DNA of 32,891 bases. Source: a virus. Below, piece by piece: positions 8,194-16,255 of this stretch. A program made the position numbers and the translations under genes. The stretch covers positions 1 to 32,891 of the IMG/VR virus record IMGVR_UViG_3300042473_001758, one strand, 5' to 3'. Below the pieces are notes generated by a model. That model was not told the DNA's origin and searched no databases. It saw nothing but the letters and a program-made list of their open reading frames with translations. The first letter of the stretch is position 1, and each line of letters starts with the position of its first letter.

Positions 8194-8775
8194 TCAGGCC
8201 TCCACCACGTAGAGGGTCAGACCGGCGAACGCCATGTGCTGCTCGGGCGGTAGGGCCTCGTTGATGGCCTCTTCGGTGACGCTCCAGACACCGGACTCGG
8301 GCAGCGTCACCCGGAACCGGATCTGCCCCTGGGCCATGGTGCCCAGCAGCACCCGCTCGCGGCCGTCGCGTGAGCGCAGAGGCATGCGGAAGGCGTCATC
8401 CAAGGGCAGCACAGCCCCCGCCAGTCGCAGCTCCGCCTCGGCCTGCAGCTCTGTTCCCACCAGGCAGGTGACCTCGCGCAGGCCCTTGAGCACCAGTTGC
8501 GCGGCATGGGCGGCGTCGGCCGTGAGGCTGGTCACCACGATGGTGGCGCGCTGGTCCTCGGGCGCCGCAGCCGGCGGTGGGGCGATGAACTCGCCTGCAG
8601 CCAGGTCGTATCCCCAGCCGATGCCCACCCCCAGGCCCTGCTCGTGCAGGGTATCCAGGGCCTCGATGTGGTCCCATTCGGGGGCGATGTGCTCGATGAA
8701 CTCGGCGTCGGCCACGATGACGTTGTGCACGCGGCCCTGGCCGGTGCTGTCAGATTTGATGAGTGCGTATTGCAT
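8194..8775 (-). CDS. Tail fibre accessory or assembly protein, putative
   Basis: 193 residues. The opening MQYALIKSDSTGQGRVHNVIVADAEFIEHIAPEWDHIEAL is typical of small proteins encoded next to tail fibres that describe the fibre tip or aid its assembly. After a Pro/Ala linker (about residues 66-75) there is a beta-rich C-terminal half with no recognised motif. It lies seven bases downstream of the fibre gene and one base before the next small gene, so it is part of the same unit. The position is that of P2 gpG (fibre chaperone), but sequence similarity to G is not evident, so the role comes mainly from context. Confidence 0.6.
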   Translation of the reverse strand: MQYALIKSDSTGQGRVHNVIVADAEFIEHIAPEWDHIEALDTLHEQGLGVGIGWGYDLAAGEFIAPPPAAAPEDQRATIVVTSLTADAAHAAQLVLKGLREVTCLVGTELQAEAELRLAGAVLPLDDAFRMPLRSRDGRERVLLGTMAQGQIRFRVTLPESGVWSVTEEAINEALPPEQHMAFAGLTLYVVEA

Positions 8776-8782
8776 GGTCTTG

Positions 8783-9793
8783 TTACTCCAGCCACCAGAT
8801 CAGGCAGTAGCCGGCCTGGCCGGCGAGGCCATCGGCCCATGGCGAATTGGCGTTGCCACCTTTGCCGCCCCAGCCGAGGTTGGGCTTGGTTGGGGTGCTC
8901 TCCCCTGCAAAAATGAGCGAACTTTGAATTTGAAAGGCAGGGCCGCCAGCGCCCCCACCCTGCGGGCCAGGGCCCTTCATGCTTCCGCCAAAGCCTTGCA
9001 GCGGCTGGCCTGGCATGCCCGAACCGGAGTAGGTCGAGGGACCGTTGCCATTGCCCGAGGTGCCATCCGCTCGCCCGCCCGCAGCGCTTAGCAAGGCCCC
9101 GAACGTGCTGGCACCCCCGTCCGTACCCCGATTGCCGGAGTAGGCCGTGATGCCGGTGCCACCCACGCCACCCGAGCCGATGGTGACGGTCACCGGTCCG
9201 GTCACCGTGACCAGTCGATCCAGCAGCACTTCTGCACCACCGCCGCTGCGGCCAGGGCTCGAATAGACGTTGCCGCCGGGGTCGGTGCCATACACACCGC
9301 TCGCACCTCCTGCACCGCCGCCGACGAGGGCCCGTACCCAGACTTGCCCCCCGTTGGCCAGCAGTGCGGCGCTGGGCGTGAACAGGGCCGAGCTGGTGAA
9401 TTCCTGATACCGGAGTGCCCCGCCATTGCGGGTCGGGATAGCGGCCACGCGCTGGGCCAAGGCATTGGTCCAGACCTCGGTGGACAGGGCCGTGGCGGCC
9501 GGTGCGCGGCTGCTGACGGTTGCATCGAGGCGATCGAGCAGCGCAGCGCGCGCGTTGGTCCATTGGGCGATGCTGAGCGCGGTGCCAGCCGGGGCCACGG
9601 TGTTCAGCAGGCTCTGCAGCTCGGCATGCAGGCTTGTCAGCACATCGCCCATGGCGTTGGTCAGCAAGGCCGGAATGGCCGCGTCCAGCGTCTGGATCAT
9701 GTTGCGCAGGCGCAGGATGTCCACATCGGCGTCGTTGGCCGGGTGAGGCAGTGCCAAGCCCAGGTTGGGCGTGATGTCGTTGATCGTGCTCAT
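8783..9793 (-). CDS. Tail fibre protein with glycine-rich tip domain
   Basis: 336 residues. Residues 1-110 are helical with short repeated elements (ALSIAQWTNARAALL, later ALSTEVWTNALAQRV), which fits a trimeric shaft or attachment part. From about residue 150 the protein becomes very glycine-rich (GGGAGGASG, GSGGVGGTG, GGGAGGP), the pattern of phage fibre tips built from polyglycine II helices. It ends in GYCLIWWLE. The gene is between the large DUF4815-type protein and the accessory gene, where P2 carries the H fibre and G chaperone. It probably sets host range by binding the cell surface. Confidence 0.75.
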   Translation of the reverse strand: MSTINDITPNLGLALPHPANDADVDILRLRNMIQTLDAAIPALLTNAMGDVLTSLHAELQSLLNTVAPAGTALSIAQWTNARAALLDRLDATVSSRAPAATALSTEVWTNALAQRVAAIPTRNGGALRYQEFTSSALFTPSAALLANGGQVWVRALVGGGAGGASGVYGTDPGGNVYSSPGRSGGGAEVLLDRLVTVTGPVTVTIGSGGVGGTGITAYSGNRGTDGGASTFGALLSAAGGRADGTSGNGNGPSTYSGSGMPGQPLQGFGGSMKGPGPQGGGAGGPAFQIQSSLIFAGESTPTKPNLGWGGKGGNANSPWADGLAGQAGYCLIWWLE

Positions 9794-9815
9794 TGGTGGA
9801 TCTCTCTTGCCTGTG

Positions 9816-12800
9816 TCACAGCACCACAGCGCGCAGGTTGGTGATGGCCGGGCGGGCCACGTGGGTGCCCGTCAGGCTCAGGCGCAGTCGGGCTTTCTCG
9901 GCGGCGTAGTTGTCGAGTTGGTAGACCAGCTCCATCACGCCGGCGGTCTGGGGGCTGCTGCTCACAAATGGCACGGGCATCCATGCGCCGGCGGCCTGGT
10001 TCTGGGCGTGCAGAGTGAGCGAGCTGCCGGCGGGCAGATCCGCCTCGAGCACCACACGCACGCTGACCTGGCCGCCCGCGTTGACCAGGGGGCTGATGTA
10101 GGTCCCGGCGGTCTGCAGCGAGCCCACCACCAACTGGATGCCGGGCTCCAGGATGGCGCCGAGCGATCCAGCGCCGCGCAGGCGGGCGGTGGCCAGGACG
10201 CGGCCGGTGTATCGGGCGGCCAGCGTCACGACCTGGCCAGGGGCGGCCTCGATCACGCTGCCGTTGTCCAGCGTGAGCTGGAACACGCAGCTTGAGGCGG
10301 CCGAGGGCTGGTGCGCATAGGCCTGCACCAGCAAGTCGGTGGCGTCCACCACGTCCACGGTGCCCAGGTCGATCAGGCGCTCGGTCTGGGTGTAATCGGC
10401 CGCCAGCAGCTCGAAGGCCATGTCGCGGTCCTGGTGGGCCGTCCAGGTGCTGGCATTGCTGCTGGAGAGCAGCACGCCCACCTGGTAGGGCTGGGCCGTG
10501 ACGATGCGGCCGTTGGTGGCATCCCACTTGCCCAGGTCGGCCACGGCCACGGCGGTGGTGGCGTCGTCGCACAGCAGCACCACGCAGTACTCCCGCCCGG
10601 CGTCGGCCAGCACGGGCGACCAGGTGACCTGGGTCTTGCCATCCAGCACGATGGCTGCGGGCTGCAGGCGGGCCTCGATCAGCACGCGGGCCGTGGGGTA
10701 GCCGTTCTCGGCCTCGCGCAACTGCACCAGCACATCGCTGGTTCCCTTGGCCGTGAACCACAGGTTGGCACCGGTCAGGTGCACGGTGGCCGAGGTGGTG
10801 AGGGTCTGGGCCAGCGGGTCGGTGCGCACGTACCAGTACTTCACGATCTGCTGCTGCTCGCGCTGCACCAGGGTGCCCTGGCCGGTGAACAGGGCGCTGG
10901 CATGGTTGCCGCCCGAGCCGGTGATGCTTACTTCCTTGGTGCCGGCGGGCACGTTGGACGGGATGGTGAACTTGCCCTGCAGCAGCCCTTGGGCATTGGC
11001 CGCCAGCGCGCCGCCGTTCAGGGCGGTGGGGTGCACGGTGATGCCGTCGAAGGTCATGGCGATCACGGTCTCGCCGGGCCCGAAGTGGCTCTCGAACTGC
11101 ACCTCGATCTGGCGAAGGGTCTCCAGCGCAGACGAGGACTCGGCCAGGATGTTGGACTCGGTGGTGACCGTGTTGCTGCCACTGCCGATGTAGAACACCT
11201 GCTCGATGGGTTTGGCCCATTGGGTCTGCACCTCGATCCAGCGGTCCACTGCTGGCTGCAGCACCAGGTCGGTGGGCAGCGGGTCGAAGGCGGCATAGGG
11301 GTTGACCAGCATCTGGCCGGTACGCATGGTCTGCGAGATCACAGCCTTGTGCCCGTGGGCCAGGGCCTGGCGCTCGGTGATGCCCAGGCCCAGCTGGTGC
11401 ACTGTGATGGCAATCGGCAGGCGCAGCGCACCGCCCGAGATGGCGGCGGTCTGGGCCACGCCCGCGTCGCGCATGCTGTCGTTCAGGAAGGGGTCGGCGA
11501 ACAAGCCCTTCTTGATGCCGCTGTTTCGGCCCGAGATGTCCAGGGACAGACGCAGCTCCGCCTGGTCTTCGTACACGCGGCGCAGCATGGCCTTCAGAGC
11601 GGCCTGCTCTTGCATGGGCACCATGTGCACCGCGTCCTGGTCGATGCGGCGGTTGCTGTCCCAGCTCTGGTACACGGTGGCCAGGCTCAGGCAGTTCTGC
11701 GGCACGGTGGGGGCCACCGGGCTCCATTCGGCCGGCACGCCACGAATCCAGGTGATGTTGCCGTCGCTGTCCATGCACAGGCGGTCGTAGCGGCGCAGGG
11801 CCTGTTGGTAGCTCACCAGGATCAGGGAGCCCTGCAGGGCCCCAGCCACATCAAAGCCCGTGCTGGTCAGGTTCTGTACCTGGGCCGTGATGATGTGCTG
11901 GTACGTGACCTGGTAGGTGCTGCCCGGGTTGGGTTCGGCCCCGGCCGGGCTCCAGTCGATCTGGCCTGCGGTCAGCTTCCAGCTCACGTCCTTGGCAAAT
12001 ACCGTCGCCCCCTGCTTGACCGATTCGACCAGCAGCACGCTGGTGTCGGGCAGCGGGTCGGCCGCGCCATTGAAACCCCCGTGAACGATGTCGTGGGTGC
12101 TGCGCACGGTGATCTTGACCGTCAGCGTGCCCACAGCCGGGGTGCGATCGAACGCGATGTGCTGTAGGCCTTCGGTGGTCGAGGCGTGGGGTTCGTCCTC
12201 GATCGCCAGCAGCTCGGGCGTGGCGTCGTACACCACGCGGCGCGAGGCGGGCAGCTCCAGGCCCCGGCCGCTGATGCGGGCGGCCCCTTCTGCCAGGGTG
12301 TAGACCTGCTGGCCGGTGGGCAGATCCGGGCCCGCCACCACCTCCAGCCCCCGCACCACGTAGGTGCCGCCGGTGCTGTCGCGGTCGTAGCGCGACAGGG
12401 CCTGGGTGATGGCGTCGAGGTTGGGGGGAGCTTCCCGGGCGCGCACCGAGCCATCCTCCACCGCCCAGATCGGGTAGAAGGTGCCGGCCTGGCCGTCGCC
12501 CTTGAAGCCCCAGACCAGATTGACCTGCTCGCGCCAGGCGCCTGGCTCCTGATAGCCGCGGGTGCCCACGGCAGGGTTCAGTAAGGTGGGGTCCTGCTCT
12601 TCGGTCACCACGGCCACCTGCAGGTACACGCCCACGTTGACGATGCCCACGGTGGCGATCTGCAGTTGACCGGCGGTCACCTGGCGCACCGTGCCGTCAA
12701 CGTAGACGCGGCCAGCCTCGCACAGCGTGGCGCCGGTGGCCGAGTTCACGACGATACCGGCACCATCCACGATGCCGCCATCCTTGAACAGCACATCGGA

Positions 12801-12929
12801 GACGGACTTCATCCGGTGAATCAGGGCGTCCTGGGCATCGTTGAGCTCGGCCGACTGCAGCACGCGCTCGGCATTGAACAGCACGCGGTTGTAGCGCTTG
12901 GCCGGGTCAAATCGGTTGTAAATGGTCAT
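9816..12929 (-). CDS. Large DUF4815-type tail or fibre protein
   Basis: 1037 residues. The N-terminus, FDPAKRYNRVLFNAERVLQSAELNDAQDALI, is the start of the DUF4815 family found in large baseplate or fibre proteins of myophages. It is followed by GGIVDGAGIVV and GRVYVDGTVR, typical of that domain. The remainder is beta-rich, with repeated Ig- or carbohydrate-binding-like stretches and no catalytic motif that I recognise. The ATG lies nine bases after AGGA. It replaces P2 gene H, which is shorter (about 670). Position after I and a small 160-residue gene suggests attachment to the baseplate rim. Long open frames on the other strand and in other frames are shadows. Confidence 0.8.
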   Translation of the reverse strand: MTIYNRFDPAKRYNRVLFNAERVLQSAELNDAQDALIHRMKSVSDVLFKDGGIVDGAGIVVNSATGATLCEAGRVYVDGTVRQVTAGQLQIATVGIVNVGVYLQVAVVTEEQDPTLLNPAVGTRGYQEPGAWREQVNLVWGFKGDGQAGTFYPIWAVEDGSVRAREAPPNLDAITQALSRYDRDSTGGTYVVRGLEVVAGPDLPTGQQVYTLAEGAARISGRGLELPASRRVVYDATPELLAIEDEPHASTTEGLQHIAFDRTPAVGTLTVKITVRSTHDIVHGGFNGAADPLPDTSVLLVESVKQGATVFAKDVSWKLTAGQIDWSPAGAEPNPGSTYQVTYQHIITAQVQNLTSTGFDVAGALQGSLILVSYQQALRRYDRLCMDSDGNITWIRGVPAEWSPVAPTVPQNCLSLATVYQSWDSNRRIDQDAVHMVPMQEQAALKAMLRRVYEDQAELRLSLDISGRNSGIKKGLFADPFLNDSMRDAGVAQTAAISGGALRLPIAITVHQLGLGITERQALAHGHKAVISQTMRTGQMLVNPYAAFDPLPTDLVLQPAVDRWIEVQTQWAKPIEQVFYIGSGSNTVTTESNILAESSSALETLRQIEVQFESHFGPGETVIAMTFDGITVHPTALNGGALAANAQGLLQGKFTIPSNVPAGTKEVSITGSGGNHASALFTGQGTLVQREQQQIVKYWYVRTDPLAQTLTTSATVHLTGANLWFTAKGTSDVLVQLREAENGYPTARVLIEARLQPAAIVLDGKTQVTWSPVLADAGREYCVVLLCDDATTAVAVADLGKWDATNGRIVTAQPYQVGVLLSSSNASTWTAHQDRDMAFELLAADYTQTERLIDLGTVDVVDATDLLVQAYAHQPSAASSCVFQLTLDNGSVIEAAPGQVVTLAARYTGRVLATARLRGAGSLGAILEPGIQLVVGSLQTAGTYISPLVNAGGQVSVRVVLEADLPAGSSLTLHAQNQAAGAWMPVPFVSSSPQTAGVMELVYQLDNYAAEKARLRLSLTGTHVARPAITNLRAVVL

Positions 12930-12943
12930 GGGTGGATTCCTGC

Positions 12944-13426
12944 TCAGAACGGCAGCACGTACTCGAACATCTGGCGGGTGGCGCCATTGCGGGGGAAGGC
13001 GGGCACGCGCTCCAGCGCGTACAGGCGCCCGGGGCTGGCGAGATCTGCGGGCAGGAAGTAGCGCTGCCCGGCGGGCAGCCCGGCCTTGACCTGGGTGCCC
13101 AGGAAGATCCCCTGTTCGCGGATGGTCTCGCCGGCGGCCTCGGCAAAGGCGAAGACGAACTTCACGTAGACCCAGGTGGTGGGCTCGGCCGACAGGGTGT
13201 AGCGGCCCGAGGCCAACTCGATCTCGCCGTTGACGTCGGGGCGGCAGTAGCCCACCTGGGTGGAGGCGCGCCGGCCGATCTCATCGACCAGGCCAGCGTT
13301 GGTGTTGCCCTCGGGCTGGGGCGCTGCATCCCAGGCGGGCGAGCCGTGGCCCCAGGCCAGGTGGATGGGCTGGCTGGCGACGGCGATGGCCAGGGCAATG
13401 CGGCCGGATTCTTGAAGGGTTGCCAT
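12944..13426 (-). CDS. Conserved tail/baseplate protein, unknown role
   Basis: 160 residues beginning MATLQESGRIALAIAVASQPIHLAWGHG. It contains EIGRRASTQVGYC..DVNGEIELASGRYTLS in the middle and ends RQMFEYVLPF. The middle part resembles a short beta-sandwich seen in small proteins encoded beside DUF4815-type fibres; I recognise the neighbourhood rather than a named family. It lies 14 bases upstream of the large fibre gene and eight bases downstream of gpI, so all are one transcription unit. It probably links the large protein to the baseplate. Confidence 0.65.
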   Translation of the reverse strand: MATLQESGRIALAIAVASQPIHLAWGHGSPAWDAAPQPEGNTNAGLVDEIGRRASTQVGYCRPDVNGEIELASGRYTLSAEPTTWVYVKFVFAFAEAAGETIREQGIFLGTQVKAGLPAGQRYFLPADLASPGRLYALERVPAFPRNGATRQMFEYVLPF

Positions 13427-13434
13427 GATGGTGG

Positions 13435-14376
13435 TCAGTCCTGTGTGTGCTTGGAATCAATGGAGGTACGCCAGGGCCTAGCGTCCCATGGGCCCACCCA
13501 GCGACGCGGGGCCGGCATGGGGCTCACGATCTCGATGGCGTGGGCGTCGGTGCGGTTGGCGAGTGGGTCAAGGGCAGGCCAAGCCACCGATTCGAGGTGC
13601 GCGGTGCCGGTGACCCCTTGTGGGACGCCTGGCACTGGAGCTGCGCAGGTGCCGGTGAACATGGCCCCGACCCCGCTGTAGGTGTCGACCACCACGTAGC
13701 TGTCCAGGCGCCAGGAGTCCAGCTCCACCCGGTCGCCGCGGGGCAGGGTCAGGGCGTGCACGGGCGTGGCCGTGGCCTCGATCGGCCCATGGGGCCAGGC
13801 AGTCACCCCCCGGGCCTGCAGGGTGGCAAAGCTGGCTTTAAGGTCCTGCCCGGTGTCGGTGCTGACCCAAACGCCCGAATCGTTGTCGAGCAGGCCCACG
13901 TCCATGGCTTGGCCACCGTCGAAGGTAATGGGACGCAGGTCGTAGCTGTGGAACACCCGGTAGAAGCGGATGTGGGCCGGGATGCTGGAGCGCACCACGC
14001 GGGCGATCTCGCTCAGCTCGGCAGAGCTGGCGGCCCGGCCCAGGTCGATGTGCAGGTAAGCGCCGTCCTCTTCGATCAGCACCTGGTCGAAGCCCAGCCA
14101 GCCCAGCACGCGGCGCACGGCGGCAGCGCTGCCGCGCTCCAGCAGCCAGGGCCGGCCGGCCTCCAGCAGGTCGGTCAGGCTGTCGAAGTACCTGGCGAAG
14201 TCGCCCAGGCCCCATTCGGCGGCCAGCCAGGGAAAGAAGGCCACCGGGTAGGCGTCGATCACGCGGGGGCCGGTGGGCGCCATGGCCTCGGCCAGGCCAT
14301 CCCAGGCCGGCATGCCCTGGTCGATGGCCCGCTCCAGAGCGGTGGAGGCTGGTGGCAAGACAGTGGAGGACACCAT
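13435..14376 (-). CDS. I: Baseplate/tail protein gpI with C-terminal extension
   Basis: 313 residues. The first 180 match the P2 gpI (Tail_P2_I) family: ALERAIDQGMPAW, then VIDAYPVAFFPWLAAEWGL, and FRVLGWLGF-like AVRRVLGWLGFDQVLIEEDG, ending with IPAHIRFYRVF. P2 gpI has about 176 residues, so about 130 extra residues follow here (Asp-rich, then beta-rich, from GGQAMDVGLL on), possibly a docking site for the non-P2 fibre proteins encoded downstream. Its start overlaps the gpJ stop (ATGA). Confidence 0.88.
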   Translation of the reverse strand: MVSSTVLPPASTALERAIDQGMPAWDGLAEAMAPTGPRVIDAYPVAFFPWLAAEWGLGDFARYFDSLTDLLEAGRPWLLERGSAAAVRRVLGWLGFDQVLIEEDGAYLHIDLGRAASSAELSEIARVVRSSIPAHIRFYRVFHSYDLRPITFDGGQAMDVGLLDNDSGVWVSTDTGQDLKASFATLQARGVTAWPHGPIEATATPVHALTLPRGDRVELDSWRLDSYVVVDTYSGVGAMFTGTCAAPVPGVPQGVTGTAHLESVAWPALDPLANRTDAHAIEIVSPMPAPRRWVGPWDARPWRTSIDSKHTQD

Positions 14377-15221
14377 CAGGACACCCCCTCGTCGGTGAGG
14401 TCGAGCACGCCCACCACCGGGTATTCATCGGCGGCCAGGGTGGTGGTTTCGGCGGGGCGCAGGTTGTCCACATAGCGCACGGCGGCCACGCCTGCGACGT
14501 GCAACTGGGTGGTGATCCAAGACCGGGGCACGGAGCGACCCAGGCGCGCATAGGTGGCCATGGCCAGCGACATGCTGGTGCGCAGCTGCGCCACCAGGTC
14601 GGCAGGGGCCGAGACCTCGCGCCAGATCCGGGCGCTGATGTTGACTGGGCGGGGCCGGGCCACCGCAACCGAGACAGGCACACCCAGCGGGCGTGCTGCT
14701 TCAGCGTTCTCGGCATTGAGCACGGCCAGCGCGGTGACGTCTGCTTGGCTGGCATCGTCGATCCACAACAGCACCTGCACCCGACCCGGCTGGGGCTGGG
14801 TGGCCAGGGCGTCGCGCACGTTGAGCGACGTGCTCAACGCGATCAGCTCGTAATGCTCGCGGGTGCCGTTGCCAGCCAGGGCTCGGATGCGCAGGCCGAT
14901 GCGCAGGCGAAGGCGTTCATCGGCCTCGCCGGCCAGGCGCTCCAGGCCATAGAAGGCGGCCTTGTGGTCCAGGTCGGCTTTAGTGGCAAAGGCCAGCAGG
15001 GCGGCCCGGGCCGCTTCGTTGACCCGCTGGCGGTACAGCAGCTCGCGGTAGGCGTGGGCCTGCAGCAGCTTCTGCAGGGGCTCGCTCTCCAGGTCGATCA
15101 CATCGGCCACGCCCGGGTAGCGCTGCAGCAGGTCGGCGCGCTCGGCCGCCAGGATGGCCTCGAAGGACAGTTCTTCGACCACATTGGGGGCCGGCAAGGT
15201 GGTGAGGTCCTGGGCGTTCAT
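14376..15221 (-). CDS. J: Baseplate wedge protein gpJ
   Basis: 281 residues, P2 gpJ being 302. It belongs to the baseplate J family, which forms the wedge around the spike hub. Visible signals are PNVVEELSFEAILAAERADLLQRYP at the N-terminus, YRELLYRQRVNEAARAALLAFA and LDHKAAFYGLERL in the first third, then RLRIGLRIRALAGNGTREHYELIALS, a well conserved segment. It overlaps W (ATGA at 15218-15221) and I (ATGA at 14376), so V-W-J-I are tightly coupled. Confidence 0.95.
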   Translation of the reverse strand: MNAQDLTTLPAPNVVEELSFEAILAAERADLLQRYPGVADVIDLESEPLQKLLQAHAYRELLYRQRVNEAARAALLAFATKADLDHKAAFYGLERLAGEADERLRLRIGLRIRALAGNGTREHYELIALSTSLNVRDALATQPQPGRVQVLLWIDDASQADVTALAVLNAENAEAARPLGVPVSVAVARPRPVNISARIWREVSAPADLVAQLRTSMSLAMATYARLGRSVPRSWITTQLHVAGVAAVRYVDNLRPAETTTLAADEYPVVGVLDLTDEGVS

Positions 15222-15577
15222 GCCGTGGCTCCTGAAACCAATGTGAGGGGCACGCTCAGGCTCAGTACCTGGGGCTGCTTGGTGCTGGCCACCAGGTACA
15301 GGCCGTCCAGCGTGATCACGGCCTTGCCGGGCTCTGTGCGCGTGTAGTGCAACTGGGTCAGGCGCAGGCGGGGCTCCCAGCGCATCAGGGCGCTGGCAAT
15401 GGCCGCGAAGAGGCGCACCTGGGTAGCAGGGTTGTCGGGGTGGTCCACCAGCTCGGGCACCAGCGAGCCGTATTCGCGGCGCATGACGCGGGTGCCGATG
15501 GCGGTGGTCAGGATGTCGGCCACGGACTGGCGCAGGTGATCAATGCCGCTGATGGCGGCGCCGGTGGTGCGGTTCAT
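15218..15577 (-). CDS. W: Baseplate protein gpW
   Basis: 119 residues, P2 gpW being 115. It is the gp25-like wedge component (GPW_gp25 family), with GIDHLRQSVADILTTAIGTRVMRREYGSLVPELVDHP as its signature and the EPRLRLTQLHY strand near the C-terminus. Proteins of this family connect the sheath and baseplate wedge in all contractile tails. The gene overlaps V upstream and J downstream by four bases each. Confidence 0.95.
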   Translation of the reverse strand: MNRTTGAAISGIDHLRQSVADILTTAIGTRVMRREYGSLVPELVDHPDNPATQVRLFAAIASALMRWEPRLRLTQLHYTRTEPGKAVITLDGLYLVASTKQPQVLSLSVPLTLVSGATA

Positions 15578-16116
15578 TGGGGCCCCCCAGTGACCTCGAA
15601 GCCAGACTTAACCCCGCCATGGGCGTGATGGCGCAGGCTGATGGTGTCGGCCAGGATGTCGGGCGTGGCCCGGATGGATTCGGGGGTGATGCGCAGTCGC
15701 TGGTCCCCCACCTGTAGGGTGATGGCGGTGGCGCATTGGATGAGCAGCTCACCGTCGAGCCAGCTCATGAAGTCGTCCCCGGACCATTCCTGCAGGAACT
15801 GGTTGGGGTCTTCGCTGCCCTGGGGGGCGTCATCGCTGAAAAGGCCGGCCAGGGCCACGCCCTGCAGCAGATCGCCACCGGGGCACAGCAGCACGCACTG
15901 CTCGCCGACTACCGGCGGCCACCAGGTGCGCCCGGCCTGGCCGCCCGCGCGCAGCGAGAAAAACGGCACCCAGTTGCTCAGCAGCCCGCCGGTGCGCACG
16001 CGGCAGCGCGCGGGCTTGCCCAGGCGCACCTGCTCGATGGAGCCCAGGCGCACGATGTTCTCAATCTTGCGATTGAGTTCGTAGGGAGATTCGGGTTGGG
16101 TGAGGGGTTTTTGCAC
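15574..16116 (-). CDS. V: Baseplate spike protein gpV
   Basis: About 180 residues from GTG 16116; the conserved core begins at NRKIENIVRLGSIEQV, so a slightly later start is possible and no strong ribosome site is visible. It is the membrane-piercing spike family (P2 gpV, Mu gp45), with an OB-fold first (LGKPARCRVRTGGLLSNWVPF and VGEQCVLLCPGG) and then a beta-helical tail. The C-terminus has HHAHGGV, with His164-x-His166, matching the HxH motif that binds a metal ion at the tip of related spikes. P2 gpV is longer (211). It is the first gene of the V-W-J-I unit, 45 bases downstream of the palindromic late-promoter site. Confidence 0.92.
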   Translation of the reverse strand: MQKPLTQPESPYELNRKIENIVRLGSIEQVRLGKPARCRVRTGGLLSNWVPFFSLRAGGQAGRTWWPPVVGEQCVLLCPGGDLLQGVALAGLFSDDAPQGSEDPNQFLQEWSGDDFMSWLDGELLIQCATAITLQVGDQRLRITPESIRATPDILADTISLRHHAHGGVKSGFEVTGGPQ

Positions 16117-16160
16117 CCGGTTGATGGTGCCGGGGCGGAGGGATTAATGCATCTGATTCT

Positions 16161-16185
16161 GGTTGTGTACGGGGCGTACACAACC
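16161..16185 (-). promoter_or_regulatory. Palindromic late-activator site upstream of V
   Basis: A perfect 10-base inverted repeat, GGTTGTGTAC, five-base spacer GGGGC, then GTACACAACC. It lies 45-69 bases above the GTG of V. P2-type late promoters carry a TTGT...ACAA dyad centred near -55, where the Ogr/Delta zinc-finger activators bind; here TTGT and ACAA are 13 bases apart. A nearly identical copy lies between O and P (23849-23873). Identification as the late operator follows from the position and the P2 model; the activator gene is not in the window. Confidence 0.8.
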
Positions 16186-16255
16186 AATTTTTCTGAGAAT
16201 TCGCACAATGCTAACCGACTCAGCTCTGCGAAGCAGAACTTAATAGCAGACAGTT

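Noticed and set aside
9790-12167. Long frames within the DUF4815-type gene (662 codons on the same strand, 618 on the opposite strand)
   Set aside because: Low-complexity Arg/His/Gly/Pro composition and no ribosome site; the 1037-residue frame has the recognisable family start.
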